A stretch of 64,000 bases of DNA from Mixta mediterraneensis (GTDB taxonomy: Bacteria > Pseudomonadota > Gammaproteobacteria > Enterobacterales > Enterobacteriaceae), in the NCBI RefSeq assembly GCF_014946725.1, contig NZ_JACFXY010000005.1:62001-126000 (forward strand), read 5' to 3'. The translations under genes and the position numbers were made by a program. Each line of letters begins with the position of its first letter. Within the stretch, counting starts at the first letter, position 1. The notes beneath the pieces are model-generated. The model saw only the letters and a program-made list of their open reading frames with translations. It was not told the origin of the DNA and did no database searches. Positions 41,484 through 50,534 of this stretch are shown in pieces.

Positions 41484-42079
41484 GCCTCCTTGCGTACCGG
41501 AGGTTCAGCCCTGCGTGAGGCAGCATTTGCCTCACGACACCACTGGCAGACCCGGCTCCATACGGCCGTCAGGGAAAGACCCAGCTGCTCGGCCGCCAGC
41601 ATCATCGCCTCCAGCGCCTGATGGGAGTCGGGTGATGACAGACCGGCCACCTTCCACTCGGCCCAGAGCGCCGCATCCTGCGGCTCTGTCAGGGCCTGAG
41701 TTCGTCCCTGCCGGGACTCAATGCCCATCAGACGGCGGCGTGCACTCACCTCCGAGGGAGACAGACCAAAGTACCGGTCAATCAGCTCCATCGAGCCGCC
41801 GAGCTCCAGTGCGCGGTCAATCATCATGAAGCGCTTCTGCTCATTACGGGCCTGATTGAGCATCAGCCAGAAGTTTTCATGATTCAGGGTGACATCGAGC
41901 ACGGAAACGTGTGACTGGCTGAGGTAGTGCAGTTCATCAAGACTCAGATGGCTCAGCGCGCGGATTTCCTCAACCGACATACCCAGCGACTCACAACGGC
42001 GGATATTGCCGTTTTTGACGTCCATCAGCAGTGAGGACAGAATGGCCGTGGTGGCCTGAGAAAGATTATGCTGGCTCAC
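41480..42079 (-). CDS. DUF2857 / STY4526-family ICE replication protein
   Basis: This 199-aa protein has the layout of STY4526/YPO1902-type island proteins. The N-terminal helical region (TTAILSSLLMDVKNGNIRRC) is followed by EEIRALSHLSLDELHYLSQ and the RYFGLSPSEVSARRRLMG HTH-like block. The family is conserved next to DUF2786 and STY4528 genes in SPI-7-type ICEs, where a replication role is assigned from context. It precedes the small 77-aa gene with a 4-nt overlap. Confidence 0.85.
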   Translation of the reverse strand: MSQHNLSQATTAILSSLLMDVKNGNIRRCESLGMSVEEIRALSHLSLDELHYLSQSHVSVLDVTLNHENFWLMLNQARNEQKRFMMIDRALELGGSMELIDRYFGLSPSEVSARRRLMGIESRQGRTQALTEPQDAALWAEWKVAGLSSPDSHQALEAMMLAAEQLGLSLTAVWSRVCQWCREANAASRRAEPPVRKEA

Positions 42080-42163
42080 AGGCCACCTCCTGATATCGCC
42101 CGGTCAGCGATGAGCAGAACATCAAACAGCCAGCCCGACAGGCAGGCACTCCATAAAAGAACG

Positions 42164-42907
42164 TCAGTCATGTGCATGCCCTCCCGCCGTTATCTGCCGG
42201 GTAGCCTGTGCGCCACTGAGGCCATGATGCAGGTCGGTATCACGACCGGTGAGAAAACCGGCAACCCGGGCCGCTCTGTCACCGCGACAGTGACCCGCCT
42301 CCCGGACAGTCAGACCGGCCAGCGTATTACCTTCATGACGCAGAGACAGCCAGCGCTGCAGTACGGCGTTCTCTCCCTCTGACGACGCGAACGACTGCAG
42401 CACCTGCCAGACGCCGGATACCCAGCCTTCACGGAACTGGTCTGCCCGGCGACGGCGTGTGCGCAGAAGAATGCGGCGGGTACGGGATCCGGCCCTGTGC
42501 GCGGCAGTCGCGGCCCGCAGCTGGCGCTGGAGAACGGTATAGATGTAGAGCGCCACCTCCGGCCGTTCGCTGAAACCATAAAAGTGCAGTGAACGGCGCA
42601 CGCTTTCCACACCCTGTGTACTGACATGAACATGCCAGCCAAACCAGCATCGGCACCCCGTGGCGATACAGACCCCTGTTGCCAGCGAGTTAAGCCAGGC
42701 CGGCACCTTTTCCGCATCACTGGTCAGGCTGAGGCAGACTGTTTCAGTGACGTCACTGAGGGAAAGCATGTCCGGCGTCAGGCCGTGACGTTGCATCAGG
42801 CGCTGAGCCAGTGCCACCGCTCGGGCGGCTTCATGCGGGTTGCTGTTGCGGGTGCCCAGCGCCATCAGGCGCCGGATACGGGCGGTAATTTTTGCGTTAT
42901 CCGACAT
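42164..42907 (-). CDS. DUF2786 family ICE protein
   Basis: The product is 247 aa from ATG 42907 (MSDNAKITARIRRLMALG). The N-terminal DUF2786 motif is KITARIRRLMALGTRNSNPHEAARAVALAQRLM. An Arg-rich stretch follows in the middle (AGSRTRRILLRTRRRRADQFREGW). A longer start at 42934 lies inside the upstream zinc-finger gene. The start overlaps that gene's end by 11 nt. The function is unknown; the gene is constant in this ICE class. Confidence 0.82.
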   Translation of the reverse strand: MSDNAKITARIRRLMALGTRNSNPHEAARAVALAQRLMQRHGLTPDMLSLSDVTETVCLSLTSDAEKVPAWLNSLATGVCIATGCRCWFGWHVHVSTQGVESVRRSLHFYGFSERPEVALYIYTVLQRQLRAATAAHRAGSRTRRILLRTRRRRADQFREGWVSGVWQVLQSFASSEGENAVLQRWLSLRHEGNTLAGLTVREAGHCRGDRAARVAGFLTGRDTDLHHGLSGAQATRQITAGGHAHD

Positions 42908-43154
42908 GGCGCATCCTCCTTCCGCCAGAAGCACGGTGACGGCCCTGCCACTCTTTCACGTCCTGGCAGCCGGCACAGAGTTCCACGCCGGGAACCGCCC
43001 GCTGGCGGGCAACCGGAATATCTGCACCGCAGCATTCGCAGAACGCTTTTGACGGTTTTACAGAATGCACCTGTGCCCGGATGGCATCGATGCCGCGCTG
43101 GGTGAACAGGGCCGTACTGGCCTGCGCCATTTCATCGTTCAGGTCATCAGACAT
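42897..43154 (-). CDS. TraR/DksA-type C4 zinc-finger protein
   Basis: This small protein (85 aa) has the four-cysteine finger CECCG...ELCAGCQ (residues about 39-65) and the typical ARQRAVPGVELC turn. TraR/DksA proteins bind the RNA polymerase secondary channel and alter promoter activity; conjugative elements often carry short TraR forms. It overlaps parB upstream and the DUF2786 gene downstream, so it is expressed within the module. Confidence 0.88.
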   Translation of the reverse strand: MSDDLNDEMAQASTALFTQRGIDAIRAQVHSVKPSKAFCECCGADIPVARQRAVPGVELCAGCQDVKEWQGRHRASGGRRMRHVG

Positions 43155-44871
43155 TGTCCCCTCCTTTTGCAGCCAGTCGCTGCAGCTCGCGCAGACGGCG
43201 GATAACGCGGATAAGACGCAGGGTCTTCACCACGGTGATATCGTCGAATACAGCCGTGTCAGCCGGTGACTGAGAGCCGAAGAAATTCAGGCAGAACATG
43301 AACATGTTGAACTGTCTGTTGGGGAGCGAGCCGGACAGACCGGCAAGAAACAACGAGAATTCACTGCCGGTTTCAGAAACGGAAAAGCCAGCTGACTGAG
43401 GGTGTTTATCCTCACGCACATTATCCGCGCAGCCCATCGCCTCAGCGATTTCGAAGACAAGCCGGTAGGCCATATCCTGCAGGTGCTCAATATCATCCTG
43501 GAGTGCCGGGATGTGCCAGATATCGCTGACCGGCTCAAGGCCGGTTGCCGCGAAGGCAACAGAGTTCACGCCAGCAGAAAAAGATTCATCCTGCTCACCG
43601 AATGCCGAAACGAGCTCACTGCTCCCAAAATCAGGCAAAACAGCGCTCTCAGCATTGCCAGCAGAAATGCCACTCTCTCCGGTAATAACCGGACGTCCGC
43701 CAAACAGGTCATTCTGAACTTCACGACGCGGTTCACTGCCGGCAGTAACAAATGGGCTGTCCGGCAGAACGGCACTGTCAGGCAGTTCCGGTGCGGGTTC
43801 AGGCCGACCCTGCGTGGTCAGCGTACCGCTGCGCAGGCCTGTGACCGGCGTTTCGGAGGAGGGATCTTCAGGCAGGACTGTTACCGACGGATCAGCACGC
43901 TCGCGGCTGCCTGACCGTTCAGATGGTGTTGTCAGTGTTGGCGGCGGCGGTGGATCACCAAACTGCTCACGGCGTTTCTGCTCCCGGGGATCAAGCTCAA
44001 TGAGCCAGCGGTCATAGTTCAGGCTGGGATGCGGTAGTGCCTTAACCAACTGGCCTATCAGGTCATCACGCAGATGGTCAAATGAATAGCTGTCAGGGTC
44101 ATTGAAGTTCTGACAGGTTTCTCCAAATACCCTCTCGAATTCATCTGCTGAGTTATCCGATATGTCATATTTAGACCATACTTTCTCGGCAAGAGATCTC
44201 AGATTGAGTATTGGGATGACCTGCCCACGGCTGAGTCCGCTTTCCAGAAGATCAGGCATGTGCGGGTGAAGATATTTGAGGGTGTCTTCCATCCGACTAA
44301 TACTGGATGAGTGTATAGGATAGCCTTCAAGATTAAGGAGATCAGACAGTTCGCGAAGTGAGACTGAGCGCCCCATTTGGTCTTCCTGAATGGCTCTTGC
44401 ATTATGAATACCAAACGCTTTATCGATATAACTCAGGTCTCCCCTGACCTCATTTTCTGCCAGGTGGCCGACGAGACATTTAAGCCGCCCGGGCCACGGT
44501 TTAAAAATGGTGTGAACCCGATAAAAACGCTCATCGCCGGTTTCCTGCCACAATTCGCAAAGGATCTGATATCGGGTATTACCGCCGTCACTGAAGATAT
44601 AGACGTCTTCGCCGTCCGGATCGCGTGTCACTTTGGGAATGGAATCCAGTCCACGCGCACGCACGGAGGCTTTGATTTCTTCATAACGAGGATTGCGGCC
44701 TTTACGGGGGTTGTCAGGATTCGGGCGCAGCTGGTCGAGAGTGAGTACCATTGCCATCTCGCTGACCGGCAGTGGCACCTCCGGCGTCTCCGCGGTCTGA
44801 GACGGTGACTTACCCCGCTGCAGCATGGCTGCACCGAGATTAATGTGACGCACGTTGTTCACGTTGCTCAT
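43147..44871 (-). CDS. parB: ParB-family partition protein
   Basis: This 574-aa protein has an N-terminal ParB/Srx domain (LDQLRPNPDNPRKG, then DSIPKVTRDPDGEDVYIFSDGGNTRY, about residues 45-100). A central HTH region follows (VSLRELSDLLNLEGYPIHSSSISRMEDTLKYL, about 170-205). A long Pro/Ser/Glu-rich, poorly conserved linker then leads to a C-terminal helical end. It is the partition factor of the ICE and normally works with ParA, which is missing here. It overlaps dnaB by 4 nt. Confidence 0.88.
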   Translation of the reverse strand: MSNVNNVRHINLGAAMLQRGKSPSQTAETPEVPLPVSEMAMVLTLDQLRPNPDNPRKGRNPRYEEIKASVRARGLDSIPKVTRDPDGEDVYIFSDGGNTRYQILCELWQETGDERFYRVHTIFKPWPGRLKCLVGHLAENEVRGDLSYIDKAFGIHNARAIQEDQMGRSVSLRELSDLLNLEGYPIHSSSISRMEDTLKYLHPHMPDLLESGLSRGQVIPILNLRSLAEKVWSKYDISDNSADEFERVFGETCQNFNDPDSYSFDHLRDDLIGQLVKALPHPSLNYDRWLIELDPREQKRREQFGDPPPPPTLTTPSERSGSRERADPSVTVLPEDPSSETPVTGLRSGTLTTQGRPEPAPELPDSAVLPDSPFVTAGSEPRREVQNDLFGGRPVITGESGISAGNAESAVLPDFGSSELVSAFGEQDESFSAGVNSVAFAATGLEPVSDIWHIPALQDDIEHLQDMAYRLVFEIAEAMGCADNVREDKHPQSAGFSVSETGSEFSLFLAGLSGSLPNRQFNMFMFCLNFFGSQSPADTAVFDDITVVKTLRLIRVIRRLRELQRLAAKGGDNV

Positions 44872-46184
44872 GCGTACCTCCCTGACCGATCAGCGATATC
44901 AGAAAAACGGGTGTGGCGCCCTTCATACCGCAGGCGGATCGTCCCTGTGGGACCCTGCCGCTGTTTGCTGATGATGATTTCAGCAACACCTTTATCCTCG
45001 GTATTTTCGTGATAAACCTCATCACGATAGATAAAGACAATAACGTCAGCATCCTGTTCAAGTGACCCCGAATCACGTAAGTCACCGTTATTGGGGCGTT
45101 TATCAGCACGGCTTTCCAACTGGCGGTTCAGCTGTGACAGCGCCACTACCGGACACCCCATCTCTTTGGCCAGCGCTTTAAGGGAACGTGAGATTTCAGC
45201 AATCTCCTGAGTGCGGTTTTCCTGATCCGGGCAGCGCATCAGTTGCAGGTAATCAAGCCCGATGATCGAGGGATGACCATAGCGGCGGGCATTACGCCGT
45301 GCACGGATACGCAGTAATGAGGGGGTAAGGTAGCTGGTATCATCGATAATAAGACTGTCGTTCAGATCACCCATCAGCAATGCTGCCGCGTTTGAGGTAC
45401 GAGCCCAGTCCTCGTCGTCCATGAGGCCGCTCTTAAGATGCGTGAGGTCAACGCTGCCAAGTGAAGCGAGCATACGCATAAGGATCTGATCGGTTGGCTG
45501 CTCCATACTATAAAGCTGCCCCTTTGAACCCACTTTTTTCTGAAGTGAGTTGAGTAAAAGGCTTATCAGCAAAGCCGTTTTCCCCATTGAGGGTCGTGCC
45601 GCGATAAGAACCAGGTCGCCGGCCTGGAGACCACTGGTCATGGCATCAAACTCGTCAAATCCGGTAGGGGTGCCGGTGATACCGTCAGGCACATTACAGC
45701 GCCGCTCCAGCTCTGGCAGCAATTTTTCCATACCATCAATCAGTGTGACACCCTGTTCCGGTTCACCACGCTCTGCCAGTCGGGTAATTTTCTGCTCGGC
45801 AGTCTCCATCACCCTTTCGAGATCAGTGCCAGGCGTTTTTACTGATTCCGTTATTTCAGAGCCAATGGCAGCCAGCTGCCGCGCCCGGCTGTTTCTGGCC
45901 ACAATGTCACAGTAAGCGGCAATATTGGCCGCACTCGGGGTATTTTTACTGAGCTCAGCCAGGTAGGCGAAGCCACCCAGCTGTTCAAGGGCATCTTTAC
46001 CGCGACTTTCAATACTTTCGGCGAGGGTAATCAGGTCGAGCGGCTTTCCGGCCGTAACCAGACGGGTCATTTCCTGGAAAATAGCCTTATGAACTTTCTG
46101 GAAAAAATCATCAGCACTGATACGAAGTGCGACTTCATCCCAGCGCTCGTTATCCAGCATCAGGCCACCGATAACAGACTGTTC
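44868..46184 (-). pseudogene. dnaB: Replicative DNA helicase DnaB, 5'-truncated by IS66
   Basis: This ICE-borne DnaB has the N-terminal helicase-interaction domain (DFFQKVHKAIFQEMTRL) and the RecA-like domain with Walker A ARPSMGKTA. Conserved blocks IIGLDYLQLM and SQLNRQLESRADKRP are present. Translation from the internal ATG at 46160 gives 430 aa. The frame stays open and conserved up to the IS66 edge (EQSVIGGL before the Met), so roughly the first 20-30 residues and the native start were removed. The internal ATG might still give a product. Confidence 0.88.
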
Positions 46185-46215
46185 GTAAGCGTCTCATCCA
46201 GACCGTCTTTTATTT

Positions 46216-46869
46216 TTGCCCGCGTTTCCTACCATGGACACTTTCGCGAACATGGACACTACCCTGGACAAAAATACGCCTTACACCAGAAGACCATGGA
46301 TCTTCACAGCGCTGAGCCTGCGCTTTAATGAGGCTCTGACTTACCGTGAAATAGCAGAACAACTGAACCTTAGCTCATCTGCCATACATAAAATGTTCAC
46401 GCGTTTTCGACGAACCGGAATTAACTGGCCATTGTCGGAAGAATACACGCCTGAACGCCTGGAGGAAGAGCTCTATGCCTTCAATCTTGAGACAAATCTT
46501 CCTGTAAAAAAACGCCGGCCGGACTGGCCTCTGGAATTCAAAATTCGCATGGCGGAGCTGACCCTGCAGCCGGACGCCTGTGTGGCTCAAATTGCCCGTG
46601 AGCATGGCATTAACGATAATCTGCTGTTCAACTGGCGCAATCTGCATCGTCAGGGGCTACTGGATCCGGCCAACAGAGCGACTCTGATTCCGGTTACTAT
46701 GGAGCCTGTTGTCCCTCCGCCCAGGCAAAACGGCGTCGTATCAGCAGACCTGCCACCGGTCATCAGCTGCAGGCTGACGTTGCCAGGTGGAAGCCTCAAC
46801 CTGACTGGCCCGCTGACGCCTGAACTTCTGCGCGCACTGGTCAGCGAACTCAGGGAGGGTGAGTCATGA
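46216..46869 (+). CDS. tnpA: IS66 accessory protein TnpA (copy 2, with 6-residue insertion)
   Basis: This TnpA is 217 aa against 211 in copy 1. The N-terminus reads MPAFPTMDTFANMDTTLDKN, where copy 1 has MPAFPTMDTTVDKN. The nucleotide sequence shows ATGGACACT repeated 18 nt apart. The HTH regions are unchanged. Confidence 0.88.
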   Translation: MPAFPTMDTFANMDTTLDKNTPYTRRPWIFTALSLRFNEALTYREIAEQLNLSSSAIHKMFTRFRRTGINWPLSEEYTPERLEEELYAFNLETNLPVKKRRPDWPLEFKIRMAELTLQPDACVAQIAREHGINDNLLFNWRNLHRQGLLDPANRATLIPVTMEPVVPPPRQNGVVSADLPPVISCRLTLPGGSLNLTGPLTPELLRALVSELREGES

Positions 46870-47213
46870 TTAGCTTTCCGGCAGGTTCGCGGATCTGGCT
46901 GGTTGCTGGCGTGACAGATATGCGCTGTAGCTTCAACGGGCTGGCAGCGAAAGTGCAGAACACGCTTCGCACCGATCCGTTCAGCGGTCATCTGTTTATC
47001 TTTCGCGGTCGTCGCGGCGACATGATAAAGGTGCTGTGGGCCGACCGGGACGGCCTGTGCCTGTTCACCAAACGACTGGAGCGGGGGCGCTTCGTCTGGC
47101 CGGTGACCCGTGACGGAAAAGTGCATCTGACGCCTGCGCAGCTCTCCATGCTGCTGGAAGGCATTAACTGGAAGCACCCACAGCGGACTGAACGGCCTGG
47201 CCTGCGGATATAA
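46866..47213 (+). CDS. tnpB: IS66 accessory protein TnpB (copy 2)
   Basis: The 115 aa are identical to the copy 1 protein, overlapping tnpA by 4 nt. Confidence 0.92.
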   Translation: MISFPAGSRIWLVAGVTDMRCSFNGLAAKVQNTLRTDPFSGHLFIFRGRRGDMIKVLWADRDGLCLFTKRLERGRFVWPVTRDGKVHLTPAQLSMLLEGINWKHPQRTERPGLRI

Positions 47214-47232
47214 CCTGCTGTAAAATGGGGTT

Positions 47233-48804
47233 ATGGACGCATCCCTTCCCGATGAAAACGCCCGGCTCAGGGCGCTGCTGCTGGAGCAGCAGACCACCAT
47301 CCGCAAAATGGCGGAGTATAACCGCCTGCTCTCACAGCGGGTGGCGGCGTACGCCAGCGAAATCAACCGGCTGAAGGCGCTGATCACTAAGCTTCAGCGC
47401 ATGCAGTTCGGCAAAAGCTCCGAAAAGCTGCGTGAGAAAACGCAGCGCCAGGTGCGCGAGGCTGAAGAGCGCATCGGCGCCCTGCAGGAGGAGATGGCTG
47501 AGGCGCTGGGTGAGCAGCATGACCCGGTGGTTCCGCAACCGCTGCGCCAGTCTTCTGCCCGTAAACCATTACCGGCCACACTCCCCCGCGAAACCCGCAC
47601 GCTGTCGCCGGCAGAAACCGCCTGCCCGTCGTGCGGCGGAGAGCTCAGCGCGCTGGGCTGCGACGTATCGGAGCAGCTGGAGCTCATCAGCAGCGCCTTT
47701 AAGGTTATCGAAACGCAGCGGCCAAAACTGGCCTGCTGTGGATGTGACCACATCGTTCAGGCGACCATGCCGGCAAAACCCATAGAGCGCAGCTACGCGG
47801 GTCCCGGGCTGCTGGCGCGCATCGTCACGGCAAAGTTCGCAGAGCACACGCCTCACTATCGTCAGTCAGAGATATACCGGCGTCAGTGCGTGGAGCTGAG
47901 TCGTGCCACACTGGGGCGCTGGTCCGGTGCGGTCAGCGAACTGCTGGAGCCGCTGTATGACCTGCTGCGCCAGTACGTGCTGATTCCGGGCAAGGTGCAT
48001 ACCGACGATATCCCTGTGCCGGTTCAGGAGCCGGGCAGCGGTAAAACCCGCACGGCCCGGCTGTGGGTCTACGTGCGGGACGACCGTAACGCGGGCTCAC
48101 CGCTTCCCCCGGCGGTGTGGTTCGCGTACTCGACGGACCGTAAGGGGATACATCCGCAGCAACACCTTGCCGGATACAGCGGGATCCTGCAGGCCGATGC
48201 TTACGGCGGCGACAACGCACTGTACGAAGACGGCCGTATCGCCGAAGCGGCCTGCATGGCGCACGCCCGGCGAAAAATCCATGACGTTCACGTCCGCACA
48301 CCGACCGACGTCACAACCGAAGCGCTGAAGCGCATCGGTAAACTGTATGCCATCGAGGCGGAGATACGCGGCAGCCCGGCAGAGGAGCGGCTGGCGGTCC
48401 GGAAAGAGCAGACGGTCCCGCTGATGCAGTCGCTGTACGACTGGGTACAGGCACAGATGAAGGTGCTGTCGCGCCACTCGGATACGGCGAAGGCGTTCTC
48501 GTACCTGCTGAAGCAGTGGGATGCGCTGAACCTGTACTGCAGCAACGGCTGGGCCGAGATAGACAATAACATCGCAGAGAACGCGCTGCGTGGCGTTGCC
48601 CTGGGGCGGAAAAACTGGCTGTTCGCGGGTTCAGACGCGGGCGGGGAACGTGCTGCGGTACTGTACTCGCTGATCGGCACCTGCCGGCTTAACGGCGTGG
48701 AACCGGAGGCGTGGCTGCGTTACGTCATCGGTCATATCCAGGACTGGCCGGTGAACCGGGTCCGTGATCTGCTGCCCTGGAAGGTCGATCTCACTTTTGT
48801 CTGA
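47233..48804 (+). CDS. tnpC: IS66-family transposase TnpC (copy 2, two substitutions)
   Basis: The 523 aa are the same as copy 1 except Thr for Pro in FAYSTDRKG and Asp for Tyr in [11 protein letters not shown]. The second change falls next to a catalytic-region Asp, in a position that is usually Tyr in IS66 transposases as I recall them, so activity may be reduced. Confidence 0.9.
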   Translation: MDASLPDENARLRALLLEQQTTIRKMAEYNRLLSQRVAAYASEINRLKALITKLQRMQFGKSSEKLREKTQRQVREAEERIGALQEEMAEALGEQHDPVVPQPLRQSSARKPLPATLPRETRTLSPAETACPSCGGELSALGCDVSEQLELISSAFKVIETQRPKLACCGCDHIVQATMPAKPIERSYAGPGLLARIVTAKFAEHTPHYRQSEIYRRQCVELSRATLGRWSGAVSELLEPLYDLLRQYVLIPGKVHTDDIPVPVQEPGSGKTRTARLWVYVRDDRNAGSPLPPAVWFAYSTDRKGIHPQQHLAGYSGILQADAYGGDNALYEDGRIAEAACMAHARRKIHDVHVRTPTDVTTEALKRIGKLYAIEAEIRGSPAEERLAVRKEQTVPLMQSLYDWVQAQMKVLSRHSDTAKAFSYLLKQWDALNLYCSNGWAEIDNNIAENALRGVALGRKNWLFAGSDAGGERAAVLYSLIGTCRLNGVEPEAWLRYVIGHIQDWPVNRVRDLLPWKVDLTFV

Positions 48805-48834
48805 GCGTCAATACGGTCTGGATGAGACGCTTAC

Positions 48835-49542
48835 GAAACAGCCATGCGTCAGGGGGAAATTCTGTCCCTGCGCTGGGAATATGTGGATCTTCATCTGGGC
48901 ATTGCTCACCTGCCGTTAACGAAAAATGGCACCGCCCGTGATGTGCCTTTGTCATGGAAAGCAAGGCAGGTTTTGAAGGAGTTTGCGGGGCCGGTGACGG
49001 GCCCGGTTTTTGATTACACCTCAAACGGTTTTAAAAGCGCATGGCGGGTTCTTCTGGCTGAGCTGGAAATACATGATCTCCATTTTCACGATTTGCGTCA
49101 TGAAGCGGTCAGCCGATTGTTTGAGCTCGGGACATTGAATGTCATGGAGGTCGCGGCGATCTCAGGCCATAAAAGTATGAATATGTTGAAACGTTATACA
49201 CACCTGCGGGCTTCTCAGCTGGTCAGCAAACTGGATGCCCGACGCCGTCAGGCACAGAAGCTGGCAACGTTATTTGTTCCCTACCCGGCAGAGATTTCAG
49301 AATCCGATGGCCTATTCCGGGTGCAGTTCAGTGACCTGGAGCATCCAGCTATTACAGCAACAAATCGTGACGAAGCCCTGTTAAATGCAGCATCAGGCCT
49401 TCTGAGAATTCAGGCACTGGCAGCGCGAGCCGGTAAAAGGCTTCCGCCACCTGGTGAAATTGGCGTGCGGGATCCACGTCGCGTACTGATTAATCCTTTC
49501 CAGAAAGGGGGAGAGCTGGCAGACACTGATAACGGGGCTTAA
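48835..49542 (+). pseudogene. Tyrosine recombinase with HicB-like C-terminal domain, 5'-truncated by IS66
   Basis: The frame is open from the IS66 edge ([14 protein letters not shown]). It holds the catalytic Arg (MRQGE), Lys (LTKNG), the HxxR box ([11 protein letters not shown]) and the [14 protein letters not shown] block with the nucleophile Tyr. The N-terminal DNA-binding part is missing. After residue 145 comes a domain like HicB antitoxins ([22 protein letters not shown], then [20 protein letters not shown]). The position just before the transfer operon is where SPI-7-type ICEs carry a shufflon-type recombinase (rci); that assignment is inference. Confidence 0.85.
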
Positions 49543-49879
49543 CCCAGGACTTTGTTTTATTGATCGTGTATTTGATACCGTGCCCGGGAGACTCTGGTCG
49601 CGATTTTTTCCGGAAGTGTCGTTCCGGGCCTTCCAGCGGTAATTCGCTCGCAACGGCACATTGATGAGCCTGTTATTTCAGCCCGTCAATGCGATGTTGC
49701 TATGGGTAAGAAAATTCAGTGACGGTTTGGGTATGAACTGATTCGGCCTGACTGGTTAATCCTGTGCGGTGATCTTCTGTGTCATCATTAAAGCAGCCAC
49801 AGCAAATTAAAGAAAAAACTGCCTGCGCCGAAATAGATGTTATTGGCCGTTAACTTTCTTACATCCTTTTGGTGGTCGA
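49543..49879. other. Non-coding stretch between recombinase remnant and acyltransferase
   Basis: I see no supported gene, repeat or terminator in these 337 nt. Base composition becomes more A+T-rich toward the acyltransferase gene. Confidence 0.5.
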
Positions 49880-50350
49880 ATGTTTTTTAAACCTCTTACG
49901 CCGCGTAAGGCATCATCCAGAACGCGCACAATGACTGATAATTCCAGAATCATTAATTTACTTAGAAAATCAGGGGTGAACATTGGGGCTGGTGTGACTG
50001 TTGTTCCCCCGTTCACCTTCGATAACCCTGCTATCACCGTTTCAGACAGGGTATTTATCAATTCTGATGTACTGTTTATTTCTGAGGGAGGCGTCAGTAT
50101 CGGAGAGAAATCTATGATTGGGCCTCGTTGTGTTTTTTGTACCAGTACTCACCACGTTGAACCTGATGCAAGGCATTCTGACAGGATTATTAAACCTATC
50201 GCTCTGGGAAGAAATGTATGGCTCGGGGCTGGAGTAACTATTCTTCCCGGAGTGACCATTGGTGATAATGCAGTTATAGGTGCAGGAAGTCTTGTTAAGG
50301 ATAATATTCCACCGGATTGTGTTTATGCAGGTGTACCTGCCAAAAAATAA
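49880..50350 (+). CDS. Hexapeptide-repeat acyltransferase (LacA/NodL/maltose acetyltransferase type)
   Basis: This 156-aa protein is made mostly of left-handed beta-helix hexapeptide repeats (VSIGEKSMIGPRCVF, then KPIALGRNVWLGAGVTILPG and VTIGDNAVIGAGSLVKD). The likely catalytic His is in CTSTHHVEPDARH. It lacks most of the N-terminal helix cap of 180-residue relatives, so it is a short form or a fragment. An ATG at 49931 is an alternative start. It is visibly more A+T-rich than its ICE neighbours, suggesting separate acquisition. The acyl acceptor is unknown. Confidence 0.8.
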   Translation: MFFKPLTPRKASSRTRTMTDNSRIINLLRKSGVNIGAGVTVVPPFTFDNPAITVSDRVFINSDVLFISEGGVSIGEKSMIGPRCVFCTSTHHVEPDARHSDRIIKPIALGRNVWLGAGVTILPGVTIGDNAVIGAGSLVKDNIPPDCVYAGVPAKK

Positions 50351-50494
50351 GAGACATTATTTGATAATTTGACTTAGCGTCATAAGTTGTAATTGTTCAT
50401 TATTCAAATGCCCAATCCCCTGTTTCTCTTCCCGGAATAATTTTAAAAAATGGCTGATGAGTTAATCATCGCCATTCATGCTGTGTTTTAGCAC

Positions 50495-50524
50495 CTTATG
50501 GCCGTTCTGCTGTGCAGCCATAAG
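50495..50524 (+). repeat. Leader hairpin of the conjugation operon
   Basis: CTTATGGC (50495-50502) and GCCATAAG (50517-50524) form a perfect 8-bp stem, and an inner CTGC TGT GCAG stem overlaps it. The foot includes the start of the ribosome site AAGGA, 10 nt before the ATG at 50535. A smaller hairpin GATGA/TCATC lies at about 50456-50470. Translational control of the first tra gene is possible. Confidence 0.6.
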
Positions 50525-50534
50525 GAATCCCAGT

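Larger units (their letters stand above)
46185..48834 (+). mobile_element. IS66-family insertion sequence, copy 2 (2650 bp)
   Basis: It has the same ends and gene set as copy 1 but in opposite orientation. The flanking octamers are GACTGTTC (left) and GAAACAGC (right), again with no target duplication. It is 18 bp longer than copy 1 because of an extra segment near the tnpA start. The left side cuts dnaB and the right side cuts a recombinase gene. Confidence 0.93.

Noticed and set aside
37830-48834. IS66 pair as a composite transposon carrying the dnaB-parB module
   Set aside because: No 8-bp duplication brackets the pair (outer octamers GCCTGAAA and GAAACAGC differ), and genes are cut at the inner and right outer edges, so rearrangement explains it better than cassette movement.
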